DNA from: Kitasatospora aureofaciens
GTDB lineage: Bacteria > Actinomycetota > Actinomycetes > Streptomycetales > Streptomycetaceae
Reading direction: 5' to 3'
NCBI RefSeq assembly: GCF_019192735.1
Contig: NZ_JAHTKP010000019.1
Span: 62,001 to 126,000, forward strand
Length of the DNA stretch: 64,000 nucleotides
The notes under the pieces are model-generated. The model did no database searches. It was given only the letters and a program-made list of their open reading frames with translations, and was not told where the DNA came from. The first letter of the stretch is position 1. Every line of letters begins with the position of its first letter. A program made the translations under genes and the position numbers. Of this stretch, positions 18,501 through 27,500 are shown one piece after another.

Positions 18501-21496
18501 GTGAGATCGCGGCGGCGACGGTCGCCGGGATGCTCAGCATCGAGGACGGCGCCCGCGTGGTGGCCCTCCGCTCGCAGTCGTTGAAGGTGCTGGCGGGTCT
18601 CGGCGGGATGCTGTCGGTGAGCCGGTCCGCCGCGGTGGTCGAGGAGCGGATAGCGCGGTTCGGTGATCGTCTGTCGCTGGCGGCGGTCAACGGCCCGGCC
18701 GTGGTGGTGGTTTCCGGCGAGCCGGAGGCGCTGGAGGAGCTGAAGGCGGAGTTCGAGGCCGAGGGCGTCCGCGCCCGGATGGTCGCGGTGGACTACGCCT
18801 CGCACTCGGCCCAGGTCGAGCGGCTGGAGGAGGAGATCACGTCCGTCCTGGCCGGGATCGCCCCGCGCCGGGGCCGCGTCCCGATGGTCTCCGCGATGAC
18901 CGGCGAGACCCTGACGGGCGAGGAGCTGGATGCCGCCTACTGGTACGGCAGCCTGCGTGCGACGGTGCACTTCGACCGCGCGGTGCGGACCCTCGCCGGT
19001 CAGGGCCACCGGGTCTTCGTCGAGGTCTCGCCGCACCCGGTGCTGCCGGGCGCGATGACGGAGTCGCTGGAAGAGGTCGCGCAGGAGGCGGGCGCGGCCG
19101 CGGTGCCCGCTGCCGTCTGCGGCACGCTGCGCCGTGACGACGGCGGCGCGACCCGCCTGATCACGTCCCTCGCCGAGGCGTTCGTCAACGGCGCGGCCGT
19201 CGACTGGACGTCCGTGCTCCCGGCCGGAAAGCGCGTGGACCTGCCGACGTACGCCTTCCGGCACGACCGCTTCTGGCCGAAGGTCCCGTCGGCCCTGCCG
19301 GCCGGCGGTTCGGCCACCGGCCGGGACGGGTCGGGCACGGCGGCCGAAACGGCGTTCTGGGCGGCCGTCGAGGGCGGCGACCTGGAGCAGCTGGCGGACA
19401 CGCTGGCGATCGGGGACCAGCAGCATCTCGGCGAGGTGCTGCCCGCGCTGGCCTCGTGGCGACGGCGTGACCTAGACCGGTCGACGACCGCGAGCTGGCG
19501 GTACCGGATGGGCTGGGCGCCGGTCGCCGAGCCCGACCCGGGCGTGCTGTCCGGCACGTGGCTCGTGGCGGTCCCCGCGGACCTGGCCGCCGACGATCTG
19601 ACGCAGGGCTGTGCGGTGGCGCTGGGCGTCCGCGGCGCCGACGTCGTGGTGGCCGAGGTCCCGGCCGGGACCACGGACCGGGCCGCCCTGACGGCGCTGC
19701 TCGCGCGGACGCTCCGGGACGCGGGCGCGGAGCCGGCCGACGTGTCCGGTGTGCTGTCGCTGCTGGCGCTGGACGAGACGCCGGTGCCGGACCATCCGGT
19801 GGTGGCCGGCGGGCTGGCCGCCACCCTGACCCTCATCCAGGCACTGGGCGACGCCGGAATCGAGGCGCCGCTGTGGCCGGCGACGCGCGGCGCGGTCGCG
19901 GCCGCGCGCGGCGAGGTGCCGACCGGTCCGGTGCAGGCGCAGGTGTGGGGCCTCGGCCGGGTCGTCGGCCTGGAACACCCGGACCGCTGGGGCGGGTTGA
20001 TCGACCTGCCCGAGGTGATGGACGACCGGGCCGGCGCGCGGCTGGTCGCGGTGCTCGCCGGCTGCGGCGAGGACCAGGTCGCCATCCGGCCGGCCGGGAT
20101 GCTGGGCCGCCGGATGAGCCGGGCCGCCGAGGCGCGTGCCGACGAGGGCCGCTGGACGCCGCGCGGGACCGTGCTGATCACCGGCGGCACCGGCGCGATC
20201 GCCGGGCACGTGGCCCGTTGGCTGGCCGAAGGGGACGCGGCGCGCGTGGTGCTGACGGGCCGTTCCGGTCCGGCGGCCGCCGGTGTCGCGGCGACGGTCG
20301 CGGAGCTGGCCGCTCGGGGCACGCGGGTGGACGTGGTGTCCTGTGACGTGAGCGACCGGGAGGCGCTGGCCGGCCTGGTGGCCTGGATCGGGGAGACCGG
20401 TCCGGCACTGTCCTCGGTGATGCACACGGCCGCGGTCCTGGACGACGGTGTGGTCGACCGGCTGTCGGTGTCCCGTCTGGAGACGGTGCTGGCGGCCAAG
20501 GCCGCGAGCGCCGCGTACCTCGACGAGCTGACCGCGGATCTGGACCTGGACGCGTTCGTGCTGTTCTCCTCCGCGGCGTCGACCCTCGGCTCCGCCGGCC
20601 AGGGCAACTACGCGGCCGCGAACTCCTTCCTCGACGCCCTCGCCGAGAACCGGCGGGCCCGCGGGCTGACCGGTCTGTCGGTGGCCTGGGGCCAGTGGGG
20701 CGGCGGCGGCCTGGCGGAGTCCAAGGACGCGATCCGGGAGCGGATGAAGAAGCTCCCGATGTCGGCGATGGACCCGCAGCTGGCGGTCCGGGCGCTGGGC
20801 GAGTCGCTGCAGGGCCCCGACGCCGTGGTGACGGTGATGGACGTCGACTGGGCCGTGCTGGCGCAGACCGCGGTGGACCTGCCGAAGGCGCCGCTGGTCC
20901 GGGACCTGCCGGAGGTCCGTCGACTCGCCACCGTCGGCGCCCGGTCCGCCGAGGCGGCCGTCCCCGGCGAGGGCGAGCTGGGCCGGCGCCTGGCCGGCCT
21001 GGACCGCACCGAGCAGGAGCGGGTGCTGACGGACCTGGTGCGGGCCGAGGCGGCCGTCGTCCTGGGCCACGCGTCGGCGGAGGGGGTCCAGGCCCAGCAG
21101 GCGTTCAAGGACCTGGGCTTCGACTCGCTGACGGCCGTGGAGATCCGCAACCGGTTGAACACTGCGACCGGACTGCGGGTGCCCGCTACGTTGATTTTCG
21201 ACTACCCCACCCCGGTGGCGGTGGCCGCCTGGCTGCGCACCGAACTCGTCCCGGACGAGGCGGCTTCGGTGCCGGTGCTCGACGACCTCGACAGGCTCGA
21301 ATCCAGCCTGTCGGGTTCGGCTGCGCCCGACCAGGACACGAGCGAGCGAATCACGAGGCGGCTGCAGAGCATTCTGTCGAAGTGGATCGAAAAGCAGGGC
21401 GCAGCGGAGTCCGGCAGCGGTGAGGTTGAACTCGAGTCGGCAACACCCGACCAGGTGTTTGAGTTTCTCGACAAGGAACTTGGTCTGTCCAACTAG
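6518..21496 (+). CDS. Type I modular PKS, three modules (KS-AT-KR-ACP, KS-AT-DH-KR-ACP, KS-AT-KR-ACP)
   Basis: A 4992-residue three-module synthase. Start GTG 6518 was chosen because it follows GGGAG and opens directly into a coiled-coil docking helix (residues 1-33) before the first KS. Active residues: module 1 KS Cys209, AT Ser662 with HAFH at 759 (malonyl), KR Tyr1345, ACP Ser1518; module 2 KS Cys1750, AT Ser2201 with YASH at 2301 (methylmalonyl), DH His2519 and Asp2686, KR Tyr3133, ACP Ser3308; module 3 KS Cys3542, AT Ser3993 with YASH at 4093 (methylmalonyl), KR Tyr4698, ACP Ser4870. The C-terminus (about 4925-4992) is a docking domain ending in ATPDQVFEFLDKELG. Its type matches the N-terminal helix of the next gene, 43 bp downstream. 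All three modules look fully active; nothing is truncated. Confidence 0.97.
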   Translation: MSDEDKLRSYLKRAIADAQDARARLRKVQEQAAEPVAIVGMACRFPGGADSPEEFWELLSSGGDAVGGFPTDRGWDLDDVYDPDGEREGTSYVAQGAFLRDATRFDAGFFGISPREALAMDPQQRLLLETSWEALERAGIDPASLRETATGVFAGGFASNYGIGVSWSGDGGAGVEGHLMTGNATSVLSGRVSYVLGLEGPAVTIDTACSSSLVALHLAAQALRSGECSLALAGGVTVLVSPGTFVEFSRQQGLSADGRCRAFSEDADGTGWAEGVGMLVVERLSDAQRNGHKVLAVLRGSAVNQDGASNGLTAPNGPSQQRVIRAALANARLSAADVDVVEAHGTGTTLGDPIEAQALLATYGQDRPEDRPLLLGSVKSNIGHTQAAAGVAGVIKMVMALQNEELPPTLHADVPSSHVDWTAGDVKLLTESEPWPAGERPRRAGVSSFGISGTNAHVIVEEAPAAEAVEVQETAPVVSGAGAWVVSGRSAEGLTAQAGRLREWAVARPELEPADVAWSLATTRSAFEHRAVVVGTERAELVGGVESLAAGVSAASVVSGVARAGARVGLIFAGQGSQWTGMGCGLYEGSPVFAETFDRVCGLLELELGVSVRDVVLGADGVDGALADQTLYAQAGLFAFEVGVAAVLEAAGVTPDAVVGHSVGEVAAAYVAGVLSLEDASRLVAARARLMQALPGGGAMAAINAPEADVVSTLAEGVSIAAVNGPESVVVSGETDAVDKLVEVWRERGRRVRRLRVSHAFHSPAMDPVLDELSAVAAGLEYHRPNMMWAGALTGELVTECEAGYWPAQTRRAVRFADAVAALAKQGVSVFIEVGPDGSLSSLGPDAVAGVDGDEAVFVPLQRRDDEGVARLVTGLARAFVQGVPVNWSSVLPAGKPVELPTYAFRHQRFWPEGVVSLMPPAMAGGDGTSTAVEAQFWAAVEDGDLARIADTLAIEDQRQLSEVLPALASWRRRELDRLVTTNWRYRVNWASIGEPDSRVLSGTWVLVVPTGSAEQQCVSALAARGAEVVVVEVPAGAVDRAEVVALLGEAVEPSAVSGVLSLLALDETPVADHPVVTGGLAATLSLIQALGDAGIGAPLWLATRGAVAAGPGEVLTNPVQAQVWGLGRVVGLEQPDRWGGLIDLPEVMDDRAGARLVAVLAGCGENEIAIRSAGILGRRLTRASQSRGRTHWAPRGSVLITGGTGAIAGHVSRWLADRGAERLVLTGRSGPAAAGIAATVAELAAQGTRVDVVSCDVSNRESLAGLLAWIAETGPALSSVLHTAAVLDDGVVDRLSAARLASVLSVKAEGAVLLDELTADLDLDAFVLFSSAASTLGAAGQGNYAAANALLDALAENRRSRGLTGLSVAWGAWGGGGFAESSEAARARVERGPMPAMDPQLAVRALGEALEGRDAVVTVMDVDWAQLASAAGAADLREAPLFRDLPEVRRLTAPGAGTAAVARAEGELSRRLAGLGRAEQERVLTDVVRTEVAVVLGHASADAIEDRRSFKDLGFDSLTAVELRNRLNAVTGIRLPATLVFDYPTPLLLAGFLRGELTGEATGSGAVVAVAAAAADEPLAIVGMACRFPGGGSPEEFWELLSSGGDAVGGFPTDRGWDLEGVYDPDGEREGTSYVAQGAFVRDATEFDAGFFGISPREALAMDPQQRLLLETSWEALERAGIDPAALHGTATGVFAGGYASGYGFTLAGEGGAGVEGHLLTGNATSVLSGRVSYVLGLEGPAVTIDTACSSSLVALHLAAQALRSGECSLALAGGATVMATPGMFIDFSRQQGLSVDGRCRAFSEDADGTGWAEGAGMLVVERLSDARRNGHPVLAVLRGSAVNQDGASNGLTAPNGPSQQRVIRAALANARLSAADVDVVEAHGTGTTLGDPIEAQALLATYGQDRPEDRPLLLGSVKSNIGHTQAAAGVAGVIKMILALQHEQLPQTLYADVPSSHVDWSAGEVELLTEAVPWPSDGRVRRAGVSSFGMSGTNAHIILEEAPAAEAAQVQETAPVVSGAGAWLVSGRSAQGLTAQAERLHDWVTARPELEPAEVAWSLATTRSAFEHRAVVVGTEHGELVSGLQSFAAGVPSGSVVSGVARPGARVVFAFAGQGSQWVGMGRELAEASPVFAARLAECEAALAPYVDWSLSEVLAGAAGAPAMEAADVVQPALWAVMVSLAAVWEAAGVAPEAVVGHSQGEIAAATVAGMLSIEDGARVVALRSRSLKVLAGLGGMLSVSRSAAAVEERLPRWGDRLSLAAVNGPSAVVVSGEPDALEELKAEFEAEGVRARMVAVDYASHSAQVERLEEEITSVLAGILPRQGRVPMVSAMTGETLTGEELDAAYWYQSLRATVHYDRAVRVLAGQGHQVFVEVTPHPVLLGAMNDTLEEVAQEAGPGIVPAAVCATLRRDEGGATRLVTSLAEAFVHGAPVDWTSVLPAAERIELPTYAFQCERYWPQGMIPLSPVGAGQDAASLGLGAVDHPLLGAAVELAGGAGMVCTGRLSLRTHPWLADHVVGGVVLLPGTGFVEMVVRAGDQVGCGLLEELTLQAPLVLPADGGGVRVQVVLAEADGEGRRAIEVFSRPDASDPQQAWVQHASGVVAPAPMDGRTPEELSVWPPEGATALDIDEVYAVRLAEVYGPAFHGLRAAWRRGEDVFAEVALPESVAREAGAFGLHPALLDATLHAALLEGTALADADVEPGQVRMPFAWTGVELHASGASVLRARLRRDARGGLALTAADPAGALVVSVESLVSRPVSAGQLPTADRGVTDTLFVEEWAPVAGAPVPAGEWALIGADRFGLVEGLGVAGVPVRTFADLAEAAAATEAGETAPQVVLVCVGAPETEAEAVPAAARRLAADALGLAQEWLDEQRLGSAQLVVVTRGGVAAADGEAVVDLAAAAVRGLLRSAQAENPGRLVLVDLPVADTGEQIAVLPTVLAAGEPELALRGTAAFGRRLTRPSEAGAAVERPASLLADGPRSLLVTGGTGTLGGLVARHLVVTGRAHGVVLTSRSGPAAAEVAGLAAELAGLGAWVRVVACDVADRDALAALLATIPAECPLGSVFHAAGIIDDGVIGTLTAERLAAVMRPKVDAAWHLHELTQDLDLEHFVLFSSAAATFGAPGQGNYVAANSFLDALAGYRQAAGLAGLSLAWGPWVHEAGIGRDLGERLLTRISRSGVAALGADEGLVVMDTALARGEAVLVPARLDLADLRARAARSGEIPPLWRVLAGGRVRRTAAGRTATAGADAAETLRRRLAELSGQDRDRMLLDLVRAHVAAVLGHASTEAIEPTRAFTDLGFDSLTAVELRNRLRTETGLRLPATLVFDYPTPVALAALLRGELAGELPAVEPVRPSAVVTDEPIAIVGMACRFPGGAGSPEELWELLAAGRDAIGPFPQDRGWDLDALYDPDTEHAGTSYTQEGGFVRDVSGFDPAFFGISPREALAMDPQQRLLLEVSWEAFERAGIDPAALRGSRTGAFVGGYGSGYAGMSLDGESEFEGIDGHVMTGNATSVLSGRLSYTFGLEGPAVTMDTACSSSLVALHMASQSVRSGECSLALAGGITVMAAPDGFIAFSQARGLAVDGRSKAFAAAADGMGMAEGVGMLVVERLSDARRNGHPVLAVLRGSAVNQDGASNGLTAPNGPSQQRVIRAALAGAGLSAADVDAVEAHGTGTKLGDPIEAQALLATYGQDRPEDRPVWLGSVKSNLGHTQAAAGVAGVMKMLLALQHQELPRTLHVDEPSPHIDWSAGHVRLLTEAVPWPANGRPRRAGVSSFGISGTNAHIILEEAPAAEAAQVQETAPVVSGAGAWVLSGRSAKALSGQAGRLREWVAARPGAEPADVAGSLVATRSLFEHRAVVVGGDRAELVTGLASLAAGTSAGSVVSGVARSDARPVFVFPGQGSQWVGMGRELASCSPVFAARLAECEAALAPYVDWSLSDVLAGAEGAPAMEAADVVQPALWAVMVSLAAVWEAAGVTPDAVVGHSQGEIAAATVAGMLSIEDGARVVALRSQSLKVLAGLGGMLSVSRSAAVVEERIARFGDRLSLAAVNGPAVVVVSGEPEALEELKAEFEAEGVRARMVAVDYASHSAQVERLEEEITSVLAGIAPRRGRVPMVSAMTGETLTGEELDAAYWYGSLRATVHFDRAVRTLAGQGHRVFVEVSPHPVLPGAMTESLEEVAQEAGAAAVPAAVCGTLRRDDGGATRLITSLAEAFVNGAAVDWTSVLPAGKRVDLPTYAFRHDRFWPKVPSALPAGGSATGRDGSGTAAETAFWAAVEGGDLEQLADTLAIGDQQHLGEVLPALASWRRRDLDRSTTASWRYRMGWAPVAEPDPGVLSGTWLVAVPADLAADDLTQGCAVALGVRGADVVVAEVPAGTTDRAALTALLARTLRDAGAEPADVSGVLSLLALDETPVPDHPVVAGGLAATLTLIQALGDAGIEAPLWPATRGAVAAARGEVPTGPVQAQVWGLGRVVGLEHPDRWGGLIDLPEVMDDRAGARLVAVLAGCGEDQVAIRPAGMLGRRMSRAAEARADEGRWTPRGTVLITGGTGAIAGHVARWLAEGDAARVVLTGRSGPAAAGVAATVAELAARGTRVDVVSCDVSDREALAGLVAWIGETGPALSSVMHTAAVLDDGVVDRLSVSRLETVLAAKAASAAYLDELTADLDLDAFVLFSSAASTLGSAGQGNYAAANSFLDALAENRRARGLTGLSVAWGQWGGGGLAESKDAIRERMKKLPMSAMDPQLAVRALGESLQGPDAVVTVMDVDWAVLAQTAVDLPKAPLVRDLPEVRRLATVGARSAEAAVPGEGELGRRLAGLDRTEQERVLTDLVRAEAAVVLGHASAEGVQAQQAFKDLGFDSLTAVEIRNRLNTATGLRVPATLIFDYPTPVAVAAWLRTELVPDEAASVPVLDDLDRLESSLSGSAAPDQDTSERITRRLQSILSKWIEKQGAAESGSGEVELESATPDQVFEFLDKELGLSN
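6617..11190 (+). other. PKS module KS-AT(malonyl)-KR-ACP
   Basis: The KS and AT are complete. GHSVGE plus HAFH predicts malonyl-CoA. The KR has LDD near residue 1288 and GNY, so B1 type. Predicted step: beta-hydroxyl with no branch. The AT is almost identical at DNA level to those at about 3.2-4.2 kb and 62.4-63.4 kb. Confidence 0.93.
11246..16570 (+). other. PKS module KS-AT(methylmalonyl)-DH-KR-ACP
   Basis: The AT carries GHSQGE and YASH, predicting methylmalonyl-CoA. The DH has HVVGGVVLLP (the HxxxGxxxxP motif) and Asp2686 in HPALLDA, so it should be active. The KR has IDD in place of LDD and PGQGNY, still B-type. Predicted step: trans alpha-methyl alkene. Confidence 0.93.
16613..21240 (+). 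other. PKS module KS-AT(methylmalonyl)-KR-ACP
   Basis: The KS has Cys3542 in MDTACSSS. The AT has GHSQGE and YASH. The KR has LDD and Tyr4698. The post-AT helical element FWAAVEGGD is present and no DH is seen. Predicted step: beta-hydroxyl next to an alpha-methyl. The KS is more divergent (FSQARGLAVDGRSKAF region) than those of the two preceding modules. Confidence 0.92.
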
Positions 21497-21539
21497 TTAC
21501 TTCGCGCTAATTGACGGCATGTTTTGGTAAGGGGTCACT

Positions 21540-24500
21540 GTGGATAACCAAGAGAAACTCTTCGACTACCTCAAGAAGACCGCGGCCGAGCTCCAGGAGA
21601 CGCGCAAGCGCCTGCACAAGCTGGAGGCCGGCGAGTACGAGCCGCTGGCGATCGTCGGCATGGCGTGCCGGTACCCGGGCGATGTGGAGACCCCGGAGGA
21701 CCTCTGGAAGCTGCTGGCGGCCGGTGGCGACGCGGTGGGCGAGTTCCCCACCGACCGCGGGTGGGACCTGGAGAGCATCTACGACCCGGACCCGGAGAAG
21801 TCCGGCCGGTCGTACACGAGTTCCGGGGCCTTCGTGAAGGACGCGAGCGGATTCGACGCCGCGTTCTTCGGGATCAGCCCGCGTGAAGCGGTCGCCATGG
21901 ACCCGCAGCAGCGGCTGCTCCTCGAAGTGGCCTGGGAGGCCCTGGAACGCGCGGGAATCGACGCGGGGACGCTGAAGGGCAGCAGGACCGGCGTTTTCGT
22001 CGGCGGTTTCACCTCGAACTACCTCGTGAACCTGGAGCTGGCGGAAGGGGGCACGGCCGGGCTGGAAGGTCACATGATGACCGGCAACCTGACCGCCGTG
22101 CTCTCCGGCCGCGTGTCCTACGTGATGGGTCTTGAGGGCCCGGCGGTGACGGTGGACACGGCGTGTTCGTCGTCCCTGGTGGCGCTGCACCTGGCCTGCC
22201 AGGCGATCCGCGCCGGGGAGTGCTCGATGGCGCTCGCCGGCGGTGTGACGGTCCTGGCGCAGCCGGGCATGTTCGTCGAGTTCTCCCGGCAGCAGGGCCT
22301 GTCGGTGGACGGCCGGTGCCGTGCGTTCTCCGAGGACGCGAACGGGACCGGCTGGGCCGAGGGCACCGGCGTGCTCGTGGTGGAGAAGCTGTCCGACGCG
22401 CGCCGCAACGGGCACAAGGTGCTGGCGGTGATCCGCGGCTCCGCGATCAACCAGGACGGTGCGTCCAACGGCCTGACGGCGCCCAACGGCCCGTCCCAGC
22501 AGCGGGTGATCCGCGCCGCGCTGGAGAACTCCCGGCTGTCCGCCGGCGACATCGACGCGGTGGAGGCGCACGGGACGGGCACCAAGCTGGGCGACCCGAT
22601 CGAGGCGCAGGCGCTGCTCGCGACCTACGGCCAGGAGCGCGGCGGCGGGCAGCCGCTGTGGCTGGGTTCGGTGAAGTCCAACATCGGGCACACCCAGGCG
22701 GCCTCCGGCGTGGCCGGCGTGATCAAGATGGTGCTGGCGCTGCGGAACGGCGAGCTGCCGCGGACGCTGCACGTGAAGGAGCCCACGCCGCACGTCGACT
22801 GGTCCGCCGGTGAGGTGGAGCTGCTGACCGAGCCCGTCCCGTGGCCGGCCGGTGAGCGGGTGCGCCGTGCGGGTGTGTCGTCGTTCGGCGGCAGCGGTAC
22901 GAACGCGCACATCATCCTGGAGGAGGCGCCCGCCGAGGACGGCGCGTCCGAGGCGGAGGAGGCTGCTCCTCCGGTCGTCTCGGGTGCCGGCGCGTGGCTG
23001 GTGTCGGGGCGTTCGACGGAGGGTCTGTCGGCGCAGGCCGGCCAGCTGCGCGACTGGGTGTCGGCGCGGCCGGAGGCGAAGCCGGCGGATGTGGCGTGGT
23101 CGCTGGCGACCACGCGCGCGACCTTCGAGCACCGTGCCGTCGTGGTGGGTGGCGACCGCGGCGAGCTGCTGGCCGGTCTGGAGAACCTGGCCGACGGGGT
23201 GCCGAGCGGTGCCGTCGTCTCGGGCGTGGCCCGGACCGATGCGGCGCGGCCGGTGTTCGTGTTCCCGGGTCAGGGTTCGCAGTGGGTCGGCATGGGCCGG
23301 GAGTTGGCGGAGGCCAGCCCGGTCTTCGCGGCCCGATTGGCCGAGTGTGAGGCGGCGCTGGCGCCGTATGTGGACTGGTCGCTGAGCGACGTGCTGGCCG
23401 GTGCCGAAGGCGCGCCCGAGCTGAAGGCTGCCGATGTCGTCCAGCCGGCGCTGTGGGCGGTGATGGTGTCGCTGGCGGCGGTGTGGGAGGCCGCCGGTGT
23501 GGCGCCGGAGGCGGTTGTCGGTCACTCGCAGGGTGAGATCGCCGCGGCGACCGTCGCGGGGATGCTGTCGCTGGAGGACGGCGCCCGGGTGGTTGCGCTG
23601 CGGTCGCAGTCGCTGAAGGTGCTGGCCGGTCTCGGCGGGATGCTGTCGGTGAGCCGGTCCGCCGCTGTGGTCGAGGAGCGGATAGCGCGGTTCGGTGATC
23701 GTCTGTCGCTGGCGGCGGTCAACGGCCCGGCTGTGGTGCTGGTTTCGGGTGAGCCGGAGGCGCTGGAGGAGCTGAAGGCGGAGTTCGAGGCCGAGGGCGT
23801 CCGCGCCCGGATGGTCGCCGTGGACTACGCGTCGCACTCGGCCCAGGTCGAGCGCCTGGAGCAGGAGATCATGTCCGTCCTGGCCGGCGTGACGCCGCGG
23901 CAGGGCCGGATCCCGATGGTCTCCGCGATGACCGGCGAGACGCTGACCGGCGAGGAGCTGGACGCCGCCTACTGGTACCAGAGCCTGCGCGCGACGGTGC
24001 ACTTCGACCGCGCGGTGCGGACCCTGGCCGGCCAGGGCCACCGAGTGTTCGTCGAGGTCTCGCCGCACCCGGTGCTGCTGGGCGCGCTGAACGACACCTT
24101 GGAAGAGGTCGCGCAGGAGGCCGGCCCGGGCGCCGTGGCCGCCGCCGTCTGCGGCACGCTGCGCCGCGACGACGGCGGCGCGACCCGGCTGGTCACCTCC
24201 CTCGCCGAGGCCTTCGTCAACGGCGTGGCCGTCACCTGGGCGTCCGTGCTCCCGGCCGGCCGGCAGGTGGACCTGCCGACGTACGCCTTCCAGCACCAGC
24301 GGTTCTGGCCGAAGGGCACGCTGGGGGAGCTGAGGTCGTCGCGGTCGGCCGGTGGCGACGCGCTGTCGCTGGGCCTGGGCGCCGTGGGCCACCCGCTGCT
24401 GGGCGCGGCGGTGGAACTGGCCGGTGGCGCGGGCCTGGTGTGCATGGGCCGGGTGTCGCTGCGCACGCATGCGTGGCTGGCCGACCATGCGGTCGGCGGG

Positions 24501-27500
24501 GTGGTGCTCCTGCCCGGCACCGGCTTCGTGGAGCTGGCGGTGCGCGCCGGCGACCAGGTGGGCTGCGGCCTCCTGGAGGAGCTGACGCTGCACGCGCCGC
24601 TGGTGGTGCCCGCCGACCGCAGCGGGGTCCAGCTCCAGGTGGTCGTGGCCGCGCCCGACGCGGAGGGCCGCCGCGGGGTCGAGGTGTTCTCCCGTCCCGA
24701 GGAGGCAGGTGCGCAGCAGGCGTGGGTTCTGCACGCCAGTGGTGTGGTCGCCCCCGCCACGACGGCCGGGAAGACCGACGAGGACTTGGTGGTGTGGCCG
24801 CCGCGGGACGCCGCGCCGGTGGACATCACGGACGTGTACGCGGTGCACCTGGCGGATGTGTACGGCCCCGCGTTCCACGGCCTGCGGGCCGTCTGGCGTC
24901 GCGGCGGGGACGTCTTCGCCGAGGTGGCGCTGCCGGAGGAGGTGGCGCAGGAGGCGGGTGCGTTCGGTCTGCACCCGGCGCTGCTCGACGCGGCGCTGCA
25001 CGCCTCGATCCTGGCGGAGACGGCGGTCGAGGCCGGGCCGGGCCAGGTGCCGATGCCGTTCGCGTGGACGGGCGTCGAGCTGCACGCCGGCGGGGCGTCG
25101 GTGCTGCGGGTGCGGTTGCGCCAGGACGCGCAGGGCGGTGTGTCGCTGACGGCCGCGGACGCCACCGGGGCTCCGGTGGTGTCGGTGGGGTCGCTGGTGA
25201 AGCGGCTGGTCTCGATGGACCAACTGCGGGCAGTTCACAACGAGTTGACCGATTCGCTGTTCGTCCAGGACTGGACCGCGGTGGCCGGGACCGACGTCCC
25301 GGCCGGGGAGTGGGCGCTGATCGGCGCCGACCGCGTCGGTCTGGTCGACGGGCTGGGCGCCGCGGGCGTGCAGGTGCGCTCCTTCGCCGGCATCGCCGAG
25401 CTGGCCACCGCCGCCGAGGCGGGCGAGATCGACCCGGGCACGGTCCTGGTGTGCGCCGACGCCCTGCTCGGCGCGGACGACGACGCGAGCGCCGGGCTCC
25501 CGGACGCGGTGCGGCGGGCCGGTGCCGCGGCGCTGCGGCTGGTGCAGGAGTGGCTGGACGAACAGCGCCTGGGCGCCGCGCAGTTGGTGGCCGTCACCCG
25601 TGGCGCGGTGGACGCGGTCGCCGGCGAGGCGGTGACGGACCTGGTGGCGGCCTCCGTCCGGGGTCTGCTGCGGTCGGCGCAGGCGGAGAACCCGGGCAGG
25701 CTGGTCCTGGCCGATCTGTCCGCCGTCGACGCCGATGGGCAGATCGCGCTGCTGCCCACGGTGGTCGGCAGCGGTGAGCCCGAGCTGGCGATCCGCGGAC
25801 GGGCCGCCTACGGCCGGCGCCTGACCCGCCCCTCCGGCGAGCTGGTGCCGGTCGAATGGCCGGCCGAGCCCAAGGCCGATCCCGCGGCCCGTTCGCTGCT
25901 GGTGACGGGTGGCACCGGGACGCTGGGCGCGCTGGTGGCCCGGCACCTGGTGGCGACGGGACGGGCCGGCGGCGTGGTGCTGACCAGCCGTTCGGGCCCG
26001 GGTGCCGCCGGTGTGGCCGTGCTGGCCGCCGAGCTGGCGGAGCTGGGCGTGTGGGTCCAGGTGATCGCGTGCGACGCGGCCGACCGGGGCGCGCTGGCCG
26101 CGGTGCTGGAGCGGATCCCGGCCGAGTGCCCGCTGGGCTCCGTCGTCCACTCCGCGGGCGTCGTCGACGACGGCGTGATCGCGTCGGTGACGCCGGAGCG
26201 GCTGTCGGCGGTCATGCGGCCGAAGGTCGACGCGGCCTGGAACCTGCACGAGCTGACGGCGCAGCTGGAGCTGGAGCACTTCGTCCTGTTCTCGTCCGCG
26301 GCGTCGACCTTCGGCGCGGCCGGCCAGGGCAGCTACGTGGCGGCGAACTCGTTCCTGGACGCCCTGGCGGGGTACCGCCGGGCCGCGGGCCTCGCGGGGA
26401 TGTCGCTGCAGCTGGGTCCCTGGATGCACGAGGCCGGCATCGGCCGGAACCTGGACCGGACGTCGCTGTCGCGGATCGACCGGGGCTTCGTGCCGCTGGG
26501 CGCCGAGGACGGCCTGACCGTCCTGGACGTGGCGCTGGCCAGGGACGAGGCGGTGCTGATGCCCGCCCGCCTCGACGTGGCGGCGCTGCGGGCGCAGGCC
26601 TCGGGCAGCACGGACATCCCGCCGCTGTGGCGGACGCTGGCCGGTGTGTCCGTCCGGCGCACGGCCGCCTCGGCCGCTGCCGTCGGCACGGGTGCCGACG
26701 CGGCGGAGGCCCTGCGGCGACAGCTGGCGTCCCTGTCGGGCGCGGAGCGCGACCGGGTGCTGCTGGACCTCGTGCTCGCCCATGTCGCCGCCACGCTGGG
26801 GCACGCCTCGGCGGCGGCGATCGACGCGGGCCGGCCGTTCACCGACGTCGGCTTCGACTCGCTGACCGCGGTGGAGCTGCGGAACCGTCTGAACGCCGAG
26901 ACCGGCCTGAGGCTGCCCGCGACGCTCGTGTTCGACTACCCCACCCCGACCGCGCTGGCCGCGCTGCTGCGCGGGGAGCTGGCGGGGGACCTGGGCGCCG
27001 TCGCGGCACCCGCCGCGCCGGTGGCGACGGGTGCGGTGGACGAGCCGATCGCGATCGTCGGCATGGCCTGCCGGTTCCCGGGCGGCGCGGCCAGCCCGGA
27101 GGAGCTGTGGCACCTGCTGGCCACGGGCGCGGACGCGATCGGCCCCTTCCCGCGGGATCGCGGCTGGGACCTGGAGAGCCTCAACTACACGGACACGGAA
27201 GGCGCGGGCGCGTCGTACGAGCAGGCGGGCGGATTCGTCCAGGACGCCAGCGCCTTCGACGCCGGCTTCTTCGGGATCAGCCCGCGTGAGGCCCTGGCCA
27301 TGGACCCGCAGCAGCGACTGCTGCTGGAGACGTCCTGGGAGGCGTTCGAGCGGGCCGGGATCGACCCCGCGTCGCTGCGCGGCAGCCAGACCGGTGCCTT
27401 CGTCGGCGGGTACAGCTCCCGGTACGCGACCGACGTGGACCTGGACGGGACGGACGTCGTCGAGGGGCACCTGGTGACCGGGAACGCGACCAGCGTGCTC